A stretch of 64,000 bases of DNA, taken from Pseudoxanthomonas sp. X-1 (GTDB taxonomy: Bacteria > Pseudomonadota > Gammaproteobacteria > Xanthomonadales > Xanthomonadaceae). Below the pieces are notes generated by a model. That model was given only the letters and a program-made list of their open reading frames with translations. It did no database searches and had not been told where the DNA came from. Of this stretch, positions 48,045 through 58,108 are shown piece by piece. Both the position numbers and the translations under genes were made by a program. Each line of letters starts with the position of its first letter. The stretch's first letter is position 1. The DNA is taken from positions 3,198,001-3,262,000 of the forward strand of contig NZ_CP083376.1 of the NCBI RefSeq assembly GCF_020042665.1. The letters are read 5' to 3'.

Positions 48045-49208
48045 TCAGTTTCCGTAGAGTCGGTTGCGCAGGGCGACGACGGACTCGTAGGAAGAGCGAT
48101 ATCGCCCGTCATTGGGCGCGGTGAAACTCGTGCCCAGTGCCGTGAGAGAACCCTGTGTCCGCTGTGCGGAGTTCGCCACTTCCGCACTACTGGCGATGAC
48201 GCCGATGCGCACCTGCTCCACGCGGCGCCACGCATTCTCATTGGCAACCGCCGGACCCAAGGTGTTCGCCGTGGCCAGGACGCCGACGTTGCCGGTCAAC
48301 GAGCTGACGTCGACCGATTGGTCCTGGCCGTAGATCAGCTGGATGCTGTCGATGCCTTCGACCAGCTCCTCCGTCGTCGTCTTAACCGCAGCGCCGTTGA
48401 CGTCAGTACCGAAGCGGGTCCTGTAGAGCGACGAGACCGGCGCACCCTGACGGGTGGCCACGTAATACACCATCGATTCGGCTCTGTAGAGCGTGGCCTG
48501 GCCCGAAGGGGTGGCCGTGTAATGACCAACGAAGTCGGGGATGCCGGTTCGCACGCCATCGGAGTTGGTGGTCGTCACCGTGCCAGCGCCGGAGTCGGTC
48601 GCGCTGGCCTGGAAGACATCCGCATAGGAGCAGTCCCCCACGCCGAACAGGGCGGGACTGCCCACACCGTCGCCCGTCAACGCGCCCCAGTTCGCCGCGA
48701 GCACGGTGAGCTGAGCGGGGCCGACGACGGTCACCGGAGCGCCGCTCCCATAGAAAAAGCGCATCACGATGATGTCGCTGCCGGGCTTCGGATTGAGCCC
48801 CGACAGGTATGCGGGCAACCCTGGCTGCCAGCCCGCCGTCGGCGTCGCCAGGTTCACCGTATCGGCCGGGCCGGAGCCGTTGGCCTCATAACCCTGAAGG
48901 GAAATGGCGAAATTGAGGGGGTTGTCGCCGCCGGTCACGTAGGAGGTCAACAGGCCCGGCGTCTGCAGTCGCGCCTGATCGTTGACGCAGCCGTAGTGGC
49001 CGACCATGCGCACATCGCGCTGCAGATAATCCATGGCGAAGCGGCCGTTCTCCTGCACCCGGGCCATGCCCTGCGAGAGCTGGTAGGCATTGCGCGAGGC
49101 CGAGAACACCTGGATCACCCCAAGCATCAGGATCGAACCGATCAGCAGCGCGATCATCAGTTCGATCAGGGACAGGCCCAGGGCATGCTTTCGTGTGGAG
49201 GCATTCAC
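48045..49208 (-). CDS. pilW: Minor pilin PilW
   Basis: A 387-residue large prepilin. The leader is followed by LSLIELMIALLIGSILMLGVIQVF, then the PilW segment RVQENGRFAMDYLQRDVRMVGHYGC. The start is GTG at 49208, overlapping the pilV stop (GTGA). Part of the priming complex for pilus assembly. Confidence 0.93.
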   Translation of the reverse strand: MNASTRKHALGLSLIELMIALLIGSILMLGVIQVFSASRNAYQLSQGMARVQENGRFAMDYLQRDVRMVGHYGCVNDQARLQTPGLLTSYVTGGDNPLNFAISLQGYEANGSGPADTVNLATPTAGWQPGLPAYLSGLNPKPGSDIIVMRFFYGSGAPVTVVGPAQLTVLAANWGALTGDGVGSPALFGVGDCSYADVFQASATDSGAGTVTTTNSDGVRTGIPDFVGHYTATPSGQATLYRAESMVYYVATRQGAPVSSLYRTRFGTDVNGAAVKTTTEELVEGIDSIQLIYGQDQSVDVSSLTGNVGVLATANTLGPAVANENAWRRVEQVRIGVIASSAEVANSAQRTQGSLTALGTSFTAPNDGRYRSSYESVVALRNRLYGN

Positions 49209-49696
49209 AGGCGGCTGCTCATCGTGACGTTGCCCGTCTGGAAAACACCCGTGGTGCGGCTCGCATCCTTTTCCCAGCGCTGGTCGTTCCAGTTGAGAGA
49301 CACCGTGGCCACGCCGTTGGCATAGGTCACCACGGCCGAAGAGCCGTCACCCAGTGTTGCGCGCGCCCGGCACTGCCAGAGCGCGATACTGTCGGAGACG
49401 CTGATCGCCGTGCCCGAGGCTGGATAGTCGCAGGTGGTGCCGGTCGCGGTCGAGGTATAGCTGGCGGCGGTGTACTGGGCGACGAGCAACCGATTCGAGC
49501 GCATCTGGTCGAGCAACTCGTACACGAGGTTGGTGGCCTGGGTGCGCTGGTTCGAGCTTTCGCTGAAACGCACGCTCATGGTCTGCATCATGGCCAGCCC
49601 GAGCAGGCCGAATCCCAGGATCAGGATCGCGACCATCACTTCCAGCAGGGTGAAACCGCCGGCGTGGCGTCCGCCGATTGGCTTGTGATGGTTCAT
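49205..49696 (-). CDS. pilV: Minor pilin PilV
   Basis: A 163-residue prepilin with leader ending HAGG before FTLLEVMVAILILGFGLLGLAMMQ, the PilV type. The C-terminal domain has cysteines in TCDYPAS and WQCRAR. The ATG at 49696 overlaps the fimU stop (ATGA), and its own stop overlaps the pilW start. Confidence 0.93.
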   Translation of the reverse strand: MNHHKPIGGRHAGGFTLLEVMVAILILGFGLLGLAMMQTMSVRFSESSNQRTQATNLVYELLDQMRSNRLLVAQYTAASYTSTATGTTCDYPASGTAISVSDSIALWQCRARATLGDGSSAVVTYANGVATVSLNWNDQRWEKDASRTTGVFQTGNVTMSSRL

Positions 49697-50253
49697 GGGC
49701 ACGTGACCTGCTCGCGAGTGACCTGGCCGCTGGGGTTGACCGTCAGGACGTTCCTCAGCCTCTGGCCGGACGGACACGGATCGGAAGACACCGTCAGCAC
49801 CGTCCCTCCGGTCAGCGCCGTGTTCGAGGCGTCGCGCCCGGTTGCCCGGCCACGCGCATCGAAATTGATCTGATTGGCCTCGCCGCCGGTGATCGTGATG
49901 TTCGCAGGCTTGCTGGAATAGCTCACGATCGGCTCAGTGCCGTCGAGGTTGCCGTTGCGATCGACGTCCTGCCAGACCAGCCAGCCATCGGCCCAGTTGC
50001 CGCTGCAGGAGGTGGCGTTGGAGCTCGGGCAGAGCCCGGCGGCACGCGACTTGATGGCCTCGGTCCGGGCCAGGGAGATCGCGGCCAGCAGCTGGTTGCT
50101 CGCGGTCGCCACCCGCGTGGAACGGATGGTGTTCTGGAAGCTCGGAAACGCGATCGCCGCCAGGATCGCCAGCACGGCGAGCGTCACCATCAGTTCCAGC
50201 AGCGTAAAGCCCATCGTGTGCGAGCGTCTGCCCATTCCCGGTCCCATCCCCAT
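49693..50253 (-). CDS. fimU: GspH/FimT-family minor pilin, FimU-like
   Basis: A 186-residue prepilin, first gene of the minor-pilin operon. Leader to HTMG, then FTLLELMVTLAVLAILAAIAFPSF. The GspH domain has LCPSSNATSCSG and a late DPC...TCP pair. The C-terminus reads NPSGQVTREQVTC, so the GRxR motif of DNA-binding FimT is missing, which fits FimU. The start could also be the ATG at 50235. Confidence 0.88.
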   Translation of the reverse strand: MGMGPGMGRRSHTMGFTLLELMVTLAVLAILAAIAFPSFQNTIRSTRVATASNQLLAAISLARTEAIKSRAAGLCPSSNATSCSGNWADGWLVWQDVDRNGNLDGTEPIVSYSSKPANITITGGEANQINFDARGRATGRDASNTALTGGTVLTVSSDPCPSGQRLRNVLTVNPSGQVTREQVTCP

Positions 50254-50397
50254 TTCGGCAGATGCAGGGTACGGGGACGACCGCCGTCCGCCCAGCGCGG
50301 CACGATGGGCGGTCGGTTCAGGGAGACGAACGACGCGACGGCCCGCCCCCGGCCACGTCCACGCGAGGCCAAAAGGCGATCCGGCCCCGCGCGACGG

Positions 50398-51780
50398 TCA
50401 GGTCACCACCCGATAGCAGGGCTTGTAGTCGCCGGCGATCTTCATGCGGCGCTGGGCGACGAAGGCCTGCAACAGGTCGTCCAGGGCGGCCATGATCTGC
50501 GGGTCGCCATGGATCTCGAACGGCCCGAACTCCTCGATCCGGCGCATGCCGTCCTCCTTCACGTTGCCGGCGACGATGCCCGAGAAGGCGCGACGCAGGT
50601 CGGCGGCGATGGCATGCGGGGCGCGGCCGTGATGCAGGTCCAGCTGGGCCATGGCCTCATGGGTGGGCGCGAACGGCTGCTGGAAGGCCAGCGGAATATC
50701 GATCGACCAGTTGAAGTAGTACGCATCGCGCGCCTCCTTGCGGTGCTCGCGCACCTGGGCGATGCCGGCTTTCATCGCCTGCGCCACCGCCACCGGATCG
50801 CCGATGATGATCTGGTAGCGCGAGGCAGCGGCCTCGCCGAGGGTCAGGCGGATGAAGGTATCGATCTGCTCGAAGTACGGCGCGGCCACCACGGGCCCGG
50901 TCAGCACGAGCGGGAATGGCAGGTGTGCGTTCTCCTCGCGCAGCAGGATGCCCAGCAGGTAGAGGATCTCCTCTGCCGTGCCGACACCGCCGGGGAAGAC
51001 GATGATGCCGTGGCCGATGCGGACGAAGGCCTCCAGGCGCTTCTCAATGTCCGGCATGATCACCAGGTGGTTGACGATCGGATTGGGCGACTCGGCGGCG
51101 ATGATCCCCGGCTCGGTCACGCCGATGTAGCGGACCTGCTTCTGTCGCTGCTTAGCATGGGCGATGGTGGCGCCCTTCATCGGGCCCTTCATCGCGCCCG
51201 GGCCGCATCCGGTACAGATGTCCATGCCGCGCAGGCCCAGCTCGTAGCCCACTTCCTTAGTGTAGAGGTACTCCTCGCGCGAGATCGAGTGGCCGCCCCA
51301 GCACACCACCAGGTTGGGCTCCTGCGGCTTGATGATGCGTGCGTTGCGCAGCTGGCCGAACACCGCGTCGGTGATGCCGGCCGAGGTCTCCAGGGTGCTC
51401 GCGTACTCCTCGCCCAGCTCGATGGCCATGTAGGCCAGGTCGCGCACCACGGCAAACAGCAGCTCGGCCACGCCGCGGATGATCTCGCCATCGACGAAGG
51501 CCATCGCCGGCGCGTTGAGCAGCTCGATGCGCACACCGCGGTCGCGCTGCAGCACCTGAATGTCGAAGTCGGGGTAGAGATCGCGCGCGGCGCGCGGGTC
51601 GTCGGAGGCACTGCCGCTGGTCAGCACCGCCAGCGCGCAGCGGCGCAGCAGCTCGTGCATGCCGCCGGCCGAGGCGTCGCGCAGACGCGCCACTTCGGTG
51701 CGCGACAGGATGTCCAGCCCGCCGCGCGGATAGATGCGGGTGCTCACGACCGGCAGCGCCCGGGTTTCCACTTCACTCAT
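50398..51780 (-). CDS. ppnN: Nucleotide 5'-monophosphate nucleosidase PpnN (LOG family)
   Basis: Hydrolyses purine and pyrimidine monophosphates to base and ribose-5-phosphate; the E. coli homologue (YgdH) is activated by (p)ppGpp. The 460-residue length is right. The lysine-decarboxylase-like LOG domain has GCGPGAMKGPMKGA and PGGVGTAEEILYLLG (family GGxGTxxE). N- and C-terminal flanking domains typical of PpnN, not of short LOG proteins, are present. The start is MSEVETRALPVVSTRI. Confidence 0.93.
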   Translation of the reverse strand: MSEVETRALPVVSTRIYPRGGLDILSRTEVARLRDASAGGMHELLRRCALAVLTSGSASDDPRAARDLYPDFDIQVLQRDRGVRIELLNAPAMAFVDGEIIRGVAELLFAVVRDLAYMAIELGEEYASTLETSAGITDAVFGQLRNARIIKPQEPNLVVCWGGHSISREEYLYTKEVGYELGLRGMDICTGCGPGAMKGPMKGATIAHAKQRQKQVRYIGVTEPGIIAAESPNPIVNHLVIMPDIEKRLEAFVRIGHGIIVFPGGVGTAEEILYLLGILLREENAHLPFPLVLTGPVVAAPYFEQIDTFIRLTLGEAAASRYQIIIGDPVAVAQAMKAGIAQVREHRKEARDAYYFNWSIDIPLAFQQPFAPTHEAMAQLDLHHGRAPHAIAADLRRAFSGIVAGNVKEDGMRRIEEFGPFEIHGDPQIMAALDDLLQAFVAQRRMKIAGDYKPCYRVVT

Positions 51781-51862
51781 TGCATGTTCCTGCTTGTTCG
51801 TCTGTCTTGTCCAAGGACTTTAGCGCAGCGGACCAGCGGCGGGTATGTCGCGCCCGCGCACA

Positions 51863-51892
51863 GCAAAACGGCCGGGTTGCCCCAGCCGTTCT
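51863..51892 (-). terminator. Terminator of the TonB-dependent receptor gene
   Basis: On the minus strand AACGGC and GCCGTT pair, with extra pairing inside, and TTTTG follows. It starts about 20 bases after the receptor stop codon. Confidence 0.75.
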
Positions 51893-51913
51893 GATCCTGC
51901 GTCCGCTACCCGA

Positions 51914-54900
51914 TCAGAAGGTGTAGCGCAGCGTCAGCAGGGCGGCCCAGCGCTGCGAGGGCGTGAAGCTCTCGTTGACCGGCAACGAGGTCGGCTGGTA
52001 GACGCCGTTCTTGACCTGGCTGCTGATGTCGTAGATGTACTTGCCCGTCGCCGCGTCCACGCCCGCGTAGTTGGCCAGCACGCGCTCCAGCGGGAAGCTG
52101 GCGCGCTTCTCCACGCCCCAGTCGCGGTTGAGCATGTTGAGGAAGTTGAAGATATCCAGGCGCACCACCGCCTTGTGACCTTCCATGAAGCCCGGGATCT
52201 CCTGGCTGAAGGACACATCGAGCTGGTTCACCCAGGGCGCACGGCCACTGTTGCGGTCGAAAATCCGCCCCTTGCGCGAGGACAGTTCCGGCTGGTTGCC
52301 CACGTACTCCCAGAACGATGCGGCGGCGGCGCGCGATGCGGCATTGGCCCACACCACATCGCTCGGGCCGGAGGGAATGTAGGCCAGGTCGCGGCTGTAG
52401 GAGTCGCCGTTGACATCGTTGCCGAAGATCCAACTGTACGGCGCGCCGTCATGGCCGTCGTAGAACGCGCTGATCGTGGTCGCGTTATCGCCGAACAGGT
52501 TCTTGGACCAGGTGAGTTGGGCGATGACGCGGTTGGGAATCGAGTAGTTGGAGGTCGCCTCGTAGTCAGCGTTCGGGTCGATCCAGTCGCGGTTCTGGAA
52601 GCTACTGTTGGCGACGCTGGAGGTGCCCGGGTTGACCTCGGTCACACGCGAGTAGGTGTAACCGACCATCCAGCTCCAGTTGTCCTGGAACGGCCGGCGT
52701 AGGGAGACGGTGAAGCTGTCCGACTTGCCCTTGTCGGTGTTGGTCAGATAGATCACCTGCTGACCGAAGGACGGGTTGGCGTTCCAGCGCGTGGTGTTGG
52801 CGCTGGCCGGCGCCTGGTTCGGGAAGCGCGCGTAGCTGGAGCGGCCATCCGGCAGCACGCCGGTCGGCGTACCGAGGTTGAGGTTCTGGTACAGGATGCC
52901 CTTGACCACATCCAGGTGCTGGTATTCGGTGGTGAAGACGATGCCGCTCCACGGGAGCTCGTGATCCAGGCCCAGGGTGTACTTGGCGACGGTCGGCAGC
53001 TTGAAGTCCGGATCGACCACGCTGACGTTCATCGACGAGCTGCCCAAACCAGGCGGCAGCACCGTGGTCCCGGGAACGTTCTGGTTGTACGGGTCGGTGC
53101 TGAAGGCCGGATCGGTCGCGGTCTTGCGACGGTTGATGTCGTAGCTGGTGACCTGGATACCGGTGTTCGAGTAAGGATTGGACAGCCAGACCGCCGGCGT
53201 GTTGGAAACGAACAGACCCGCGCCGCCGCGCAGCTGCGTCGGCCGCTCGGTATCGAAGTCGTAGTTGAACGAGAAGCGCGGCTGGAGGCGATTGTTGCCG
53301 TCGATCGTGCCCTGATTGGTGAAGCCGTAGCCGCCGGTGGCGGCATTGGGATTGGCTGCGTTGGCACGCAGTCCGCAGTTGCCGAAGTTCCCCAGGGTGC
53401 CCGGGTCGGCGGCGAAGCAGGGGTTGTACATCGGCTCAGGGCTGACCTTGGGCATGTCGTAGCGCAGGCCGAACTGCAGCGAGAGTCGGTCGGTCGCCTG
53501 CCAGGTGTCCTGCAGGAACAGGCCGTAGTTCTTCTGGGTGAATTGGGCCGAGACATCATCCAGGCTCAACGTCCCCGACGGCACGCTCAGACGGTAGCGG
53601 CTGTAGGTGCCGGAATTGAAGTCGGCGATCGAACTGAACTCGTAGGAGCCCATGTAGTTCTGAAGGAACAGGTTGTAGACCTCGTCCTTGCGGAAATCGG
53701 CGCCGAACTTGAGGGTGTGGGCGTCAAGGAACAGGTTGCCGACGAAGGCGGCGTTCCAACTCTTGACCTGCAGGGCGTTGGCCTGGCTGGAGAATTCCGT
53801 GCCAAGTTCGATGCTCGGGCCGCTGGTGGCGCCGTTGGCCGCCGGGGTTCGAATGACGATGTCCGGCTGGAAGCCGCCGGTGATGGGGCCGCGGTCCTGC
53901 TTGAATTCGTTGTAGCCGACCGAGGTCTCGGTCGTGAAGCTGTCGGACCAGTCGTCGTAGGCGATCAGGGCATAGCTGGTGTTCTTCTTGTCCAGGCCGT
54001 AGTAGTTGCTGGACAGGGTCAGCTTGGGATTTGAGCCGGTGATGGTGCCAGCGGTGAGGATCGGCTCGAATTCCTTGGTCTGGCTGACGCGCAACGCCAC
54101 GCGATGGGCGTCGTTGATGTTCCAGTCGAGCTTGACGAGCCCGCGCTTGCTCTCGATATCGGCGGTGTATCCGCTGTAGTTGCCCGGGGTCAGACCCTTG
54201 GCGGTCGCGGCGGCGATCACCGCGTCGACGTCAGCCTGGGTCACGCCGGGAACCTTGAAGTTGGCGTTGGAGTCGCTGGGGCCGTAAACCGAGCCGGCAC
54301 CGGTCTTCTCCTCCTTCTCATAGGAGGCGAAGAAGAACAGCTTGTCCTTGATGATCGGGCCGCTGAAGGTCCCGCCCTTAACCACGTCCTTGCTGTAGCC
54401 GGTCCACTTGGTCTTGCCGGTGGTGGCGTCCTTGCCGATCATGTCGTCGGCGTTCTGGAAGGTGTAGTAGGCCGAACCGTGGAACTCGTTCGAGCCGCTC
54501 TTGGTCACCGCGTTGACCTGCGCGCCGACGCAGCGGCTGGTCACGTCGTAGTCGGTGGTCTTCAGGTCGTAGCTTTCGATCGCGTCCTGGGAGATCGGGG
54601 TGCCCTTGGTCGGCAGGCCGTTGTCGTTCAGGCCGTAGGGGTCGCCGGCCTGGATGGTGTCGATGGTGATGCAGTTGTAGCGGAAGTTCTGGCCCATCGC
54701 CGAGAACGCGCCGCGATCGCGGTCGGTCACCACGATGCGCGGATCGGCACGCACGATGTTCTGGATCGAGCGGTCCGGGGACGGCATCCGGTCCATATCG
54801 GCGCGGGTCAGATTGGTGCCGATTCCCTTGTTGTCCGCATTGAACGTGGCCGCGTTGCGGCTGGCGGTCACCGCCACGGCGCCCAGCGTGGTGGCCGTGT

Positions 54901-55246
54901 CGGACCCGATCTGCGCGTTGACGGTGGAGACCTGGTTCAGGCCCAGATAGACGCCCTCCTCGGTCTTGGTGCCTTCGCCGGGCTTGGTGATGGTGATGGT
55001 GTACGGGCCACCCACGCGCAGGCCACGGGCGGTGTAGCGGCCGGCGGCATCGGTGGTGGCACGGCTGACCGTTCCGGATTCCACGTGGGTGATGGTCACC
55101 TCGGCGCCGGCGACCGGCGCACCGCCGGAACCGACGACCTGGCCGCCGACGCCGGCGGACGTGGTCTGCGCCATGGCCGGCGCAGCGGCCAGCGCGGCCA
55201 GCAGGCCCAGGGCAAGTTTGGAAGTCCGGATACGATGCTGTGTCAT
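51914..55246 (-). CDS. TonB-dependent receptor, Oar-like
   Basis: A 1110-residue outer-membrane receptor. Signal peptide KLALGLLAALAAAPAMAQ, then a carboxypeptidase-regulatory-like beta-sandwich (residues about 30-110: GAPVAGAEVTITHVESGTVSR, in pieces GAPVAGAEVTI and VESGTVSR), a plug domain with MPSPDRSIQNIVRADPRIVV, and a long barrel ending in an aromatic RYTF. This domain order is that of Myxococcus Oar-like proteins, numerous in Xanthomonadaceae. No substrate can be inferred, as there is no neighbouring transporter. The start is MTQHRIRTSKLAL at 55246. Confidence 0.9.
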   Translation of the reverse strand: MTQHRIRTSKLALGLLAALAAAPAMAQTTSAGVGGQVVGSGGAPVAGAEVTITHVESGTVSRATTDAAGRYTARGLRVGGPYTITITKPGEGTKTEEGVYLGLNQVSTVNAQIGSDTATTLGAVAVTASRNAATFNADNKGIGTNLTRADMDRMPSPDRSIQNIVRADPRIVVTDRDRGAFSAMGQNFRYNCITIDTIQAGDPYGLNDNGLPTKGTPISQDAIESYDLKTTDYDVTSRCVGAQVNAVTKSGSNEFHGSAYYTFQNADDMIGKDATTGKTKWTGYSKDVVKGGTFSGPIIKDKLFFFASYEKEEKTGAGSVYGPSDSNANFKVPGVTQADVDAVIAAATAKGLTPGNYSGYTADIESKRGLVKLDWNINDAHRVALRVSQTKEFEPILTAGTITGSNPKLTLSSNYYGLDKKNTSYALIAYDDWSDSFTTETSVGYNEFKQDRGPITGGFQPDIVIRTPAANGATSGPSIELGTEFSSQANALQVKSWNAAFVGNLFLDAHTLKFGADFRKDEVYNLFLQNYMGSYEFSSIADFNSGTYSRYRLSVPSGTLSLDDVSAQFTQKNYGLFLQDTWQATDRLSLQFGLRYDMPKVSPEPMYNPCFAADPGTLGNFGNCGLRANAANPNAATGGYGFTNQGTIDGNNRLQPRFSFNYDFDTERPTQLRGGAGLFVSNTPAVWLSNPYSNTGIQVTSYDINRRKTATDPAFSTDPYNQNVPGTTVLPPGLGSSSMNVSVVDPDFKLPTVAKYTLGLDHELPWSGIVFTTEYQHLDVVKGILYQNLNLGTPTGVLPDGRSSYARFPNQAPASANTTRWNANPSFGQQVIYLTNTDKGKSDSFTVSLRRPFQDNWSWMVGYTYSRVTEVNPGTSSVANSSFQNRDWIDPNADYEATSNYSIPNRVIAQLTWSKNLFGDNATTISAFYDGHDGAPYSWIFGNDVNGDSYSRDLAYIPSGPSDVVWANAASRAAAASFWEYVGNQPELSSRKGRIFDRNSGRAPWVNQLDVSFSQEIPGFMEGHKAVVRLDIFNFLNMLNRDWGVEKRASFPLERVLANYAGVDAATGKYIYDISSQVKNGVYQPTSLPVNESFTPSQRWAALLTLRYTF

Positions 55247-55621
55247 TGCGCTGCCTCGAAAGTTTTTGGCGGTCATAAGAAAAATCGTGCCGGCCGGCCA
55301 TGCTGTGGCATGGCTCTCATGGACTTGCTTGGAAGATGTGGCCCCTGGAACGCGCGACAGGCACGGCGGCCGCGCGTTAACGACAGGTTAACACGGTAAA
55401 GGCGAGATGTGACCGGATCGTGACGACTTTTGCGCGACGCGGCATCGGCACGGGCGCGAGGGCGAAATTCCTTACCATTCAATCACCTGAACGGTCTTTC
55501 TGCGGCTGCATGCGCTTGTTGTCGTCACTTAAATGACATCTTCGGGGCATTGAGCGCCCCCGCCCCGGCTTGGGCGGAGCATGGGGTACGCCGGGCTGGC
55601 GCCCGCCAGACGCGCGGGGCC
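55247..55621. other. Spacer between receptor and marC
   Basis: About 375 bases that must hold the receptor promoter on the minus strand. AT-rich patches occur around 55380-55400 and 55470-55545, but no convincing -35/-10 pair or operator is evident. No gene is seen. Confidence 0.5.
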
Positions 55622-56221
55622 TCAGCCGCCGCGCAGGGCACCCAGATAGGTGCCGATGCCATCCAGCAGCATCTGCACGGAGATGGCCACCAGCAGCATG
55701 CCCATCAGCCGCTCGATCGCGGTCAGCGCGCGCATGCCCAGCCACTTGTAGACCAGCGTGGCCGAGAACAGGATCGCCGCCGTCGCCAGCCAGGCCAGCC
55801 CCAGGGCCAGGCTCCAGCCGAGCAGGCGCTCGGGTTCGTTGCTGCCCATCAGCATCACCGCGGCCATGCCGGAGGGCCCGGCCACCAGCGGGATGGCCAG
55901 CGGCACGATGAACGGCTCGCCGCCGGGGATCTCGCCCATCAGGCCTTCGGGCCGCGGGAAGATCATGCGGATGCCGATCAGGAACAGCACGATCCCGCCG
56001 GCGATCTGCACCGACTCCTGGCGCAGGTGCATCAACTCCAAAAAGTACTTGCCGCCCCACAGGAACCCCATCAGCACGACCAGCGCGATCAGCAGCTCGC
56101 GGGCCAGCACGATGCGCTGACGCTTGGGCGGCAGCGGCCGCAGCACCGACAGGAACACCGGGATGTTGCCCAGCGGGTCCAGGATCAGGAACAGCAGCAG
56201 CGCTGCGGACAGGATGGTCAT
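55622..56221 (-). CDS. MarC-family integral membrane protein
   Basis: A 199-residue protein with six hydrophobic segments. The family signature is clear: LLFLILDPLGNIPVFLSVL at the start and IPLVAGPSGMAAVMLM in the middle. Despite the name, a role in multiple antibiotic resistance has not been upheld for MarC; function is unknown. The ATG overlaps the stop of the SDR gene (ATGA), continuing the grxD-SDR-marC string. Confidence 0.92.
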   Translation of the reverse strand: MTILSAALLLFLILDPLGNIPVFLSVLRPLPPKRQRIVLARELLIALVVLMGFLWGGKYFLELMHLRQESVQIAGGIVLFLIGIRMIFPRPEGLMGEIPGGEPFIVPLAIPLVAGPSGMAAVMLMGSNEPERLLGWSLALGLAWLATAAILFSATLVYKWLGMRALTAIERLMGMLLVAISVQMLLDGIGTYLGALRGG

Positions 56222-56964
56222 GCCAGGGGATTCCAGACCAGACCGCGCCGCTCGGCGCCGTCTGGAGAAAGCAGGGTCACGCAGTGCGAGGCGTACTGGT
56301 CGGCATCGGCCAGCGCCGGATCGGTGTCCTCGGCGTAGGCCCGGGCCCGCAGCATGGTGCGCATCGGCCCGGGCTGCAGCGCGCTGACCCGCACCGGCGT
56401 GCTGGCCAGTTCGGCATGCAGCATCTGCACCAGGCAGGCCAGCCCGTGCTGGGCCACGCCGTAGCCGCCCCAGTAGGCGTGGCCGACGCGGCGCGGGTTG
56501 TCCAGGGTGAACACCAGCGCGCTGTCCGGCGCGCGCCGCAGCAGCGGCAGGCAGGCCTGGCTCAGCCACCAGGCGGCGGTGAGGTTGACGTGGAGGGCGC
56601 GTGCGAAGACCGCGGGGTCGGTGTGCTCCAGCGGGGTCAGGCCGCGGAACTCGGCCGCGCAGTGCAGCACCCCGTCGAGACGGCCGAGGCTGGCCTCGAT
56701 GCGCTGGGCCAGTTCGGCATAGTCGTCCGGCGCGGCGCCTTCTAGGTCGAGCGGATAGAGCAGCGGCTCGGGGCCCAGCTGCGCGCAGGCGTCGTAGACG
56801 CGGCCAAGCTTGGCCGGCCGGCGACCCAGCAGCACCAGGGTGGCGCCGGCCTGCGCGCAGGCGCGCGCACTGGCCTCGCCCAGGCCGCCATGCGCGCCGC
56901 TGATCAGCACCACGCGCCCTGCCAGGGACTGCGCCGGACGCACGGGCACCTGGAGCAGTGTCAC
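56218..56964 (-). CDS. Short-chain dehydrogenase/reductase (YciK-like)
   Basis: A 248-residue Rossmann enzyme. The cofactor motif is SGAHGGLGEASA (TGxxxGxG type), and the catalytic tyrosine and lysine normally in YxxxK are altered: the matching segment reads YGVAQHG, with Q-H where lysine is expected. Preceding LDGVLHCAAE is the NNAG-equivalent. The neighbours and the opening resemble YciK-type reductases, whose substrate is unknown. The GTG start overlaps the grxD stop (GTGA). Lack of the lysine may mean altered or no dehydrogenase activity. Confidence 0.85.
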   Translation of the reverse strand: MTLLQVPVRPAQSLAGRVVLISGAHGGLGEASARACAQAGATLVLLGRRPAKLGRVYDACAQLGPEPLLYPLDLEGAAPDDYAELAQRIEASLGRLDGVLHCAAEFRGLTPLEHTDPAVFARALHVNLTAAWWLSQACLPLLRRAPDSALVFTLDNPRRVGHAYWGGYGVAQHGLACLVQMLHAELASTPVRVSALQPGPMRTMLRARAYAEDTDPALADADQYASHCVTLLSPDGAERRGLVWNPLA

Positions 56965-57281
56965 CGCGGCATGGCCTCGGCGACGATGCGTTCCAGTTCG
57001 CCCGATTCCTGCAGCTCCAGGGTGATGTCGCAGCCGCCGATCAGTTCGCCATGGATGAACAGCTGCGGGAAGGTCGGCCAGTTGGAGAAACGGGGCAGGT
57101 TGGCGCGGATCTCGGGCTCTTCCAGCACGTTGATCGCGCGCAGGTCCGCCGCGCCGGCCGACAGCAGCGCCTGGACCGCGCGGCTGGAGAAACCGCACAT
57201 CGGATACTCCGGCGTGCCCTTCATGAAGAGCACCATCGGATGGCGGTCCAGCTCCGCCTGGATACGTTCCAGCACCGGCAT
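56961..57281 (-). CDS. grxD: Monothiol glutaredoxin GrxD (Grx4 type)
   Basis: A 106-residue CGFS glutaredoxin that carries and delivers [2Fe-2S] clusters. The site is in [17 protein letters not shown] at about residue 30; the [19 protein letters not shown] segment supplies the glutathione contacts. Start MPVLERIQ at 57281. It is divergent from sodB, a pairing seen in many gammaproteobacteria. Confidence 0.96.
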   Translation of the reverse strand: MPVLERIQAELDRHPMVLFMKGTPEYPMCGFSSRAVQALLSAGAADLRAINVLEEPEIRANLPRFSNWPTFPQLFIHGELIGGCDITLELQESGELERIVAEAMPR

Positions 57282-57439
57282 GTTGCGTTCTCCTGCGTTG
57301 CCGCACGCCCTTGACGGCATGCGCACCCTCGTCGAGTAAACTGCGCGGCGCTTTCCATCGCCGCTGGTCGGACGCAATTGTAAGCCCTGCGCCCCCGCCC
57401 CCGGCATCTGCCAGACACGCCAAGCCAAGAGGAACCGCC

Positions 57440-58018
<579 letters not shown>

Positions 58019-58035
58019 TCCTTCGCTGGATGGAC

Positions 58036-58065
58036 GAAAAAGGCCGGGGATTCCCGGCCTTTTTC
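58036..58065. terminator. Bidirectional Rho-independent terminator between sodB and purK
   Basis: AGGCCGGG and CCCGGCCT pair around ATT, with an A-run on the left and TTTTTC on the right. Confidence 0.9.
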
Positions 58066-58108
58066 ATGGGCGTGTCCAGCGGCGGCCGGGACGCGGGAGG
58101 CGATCGTC

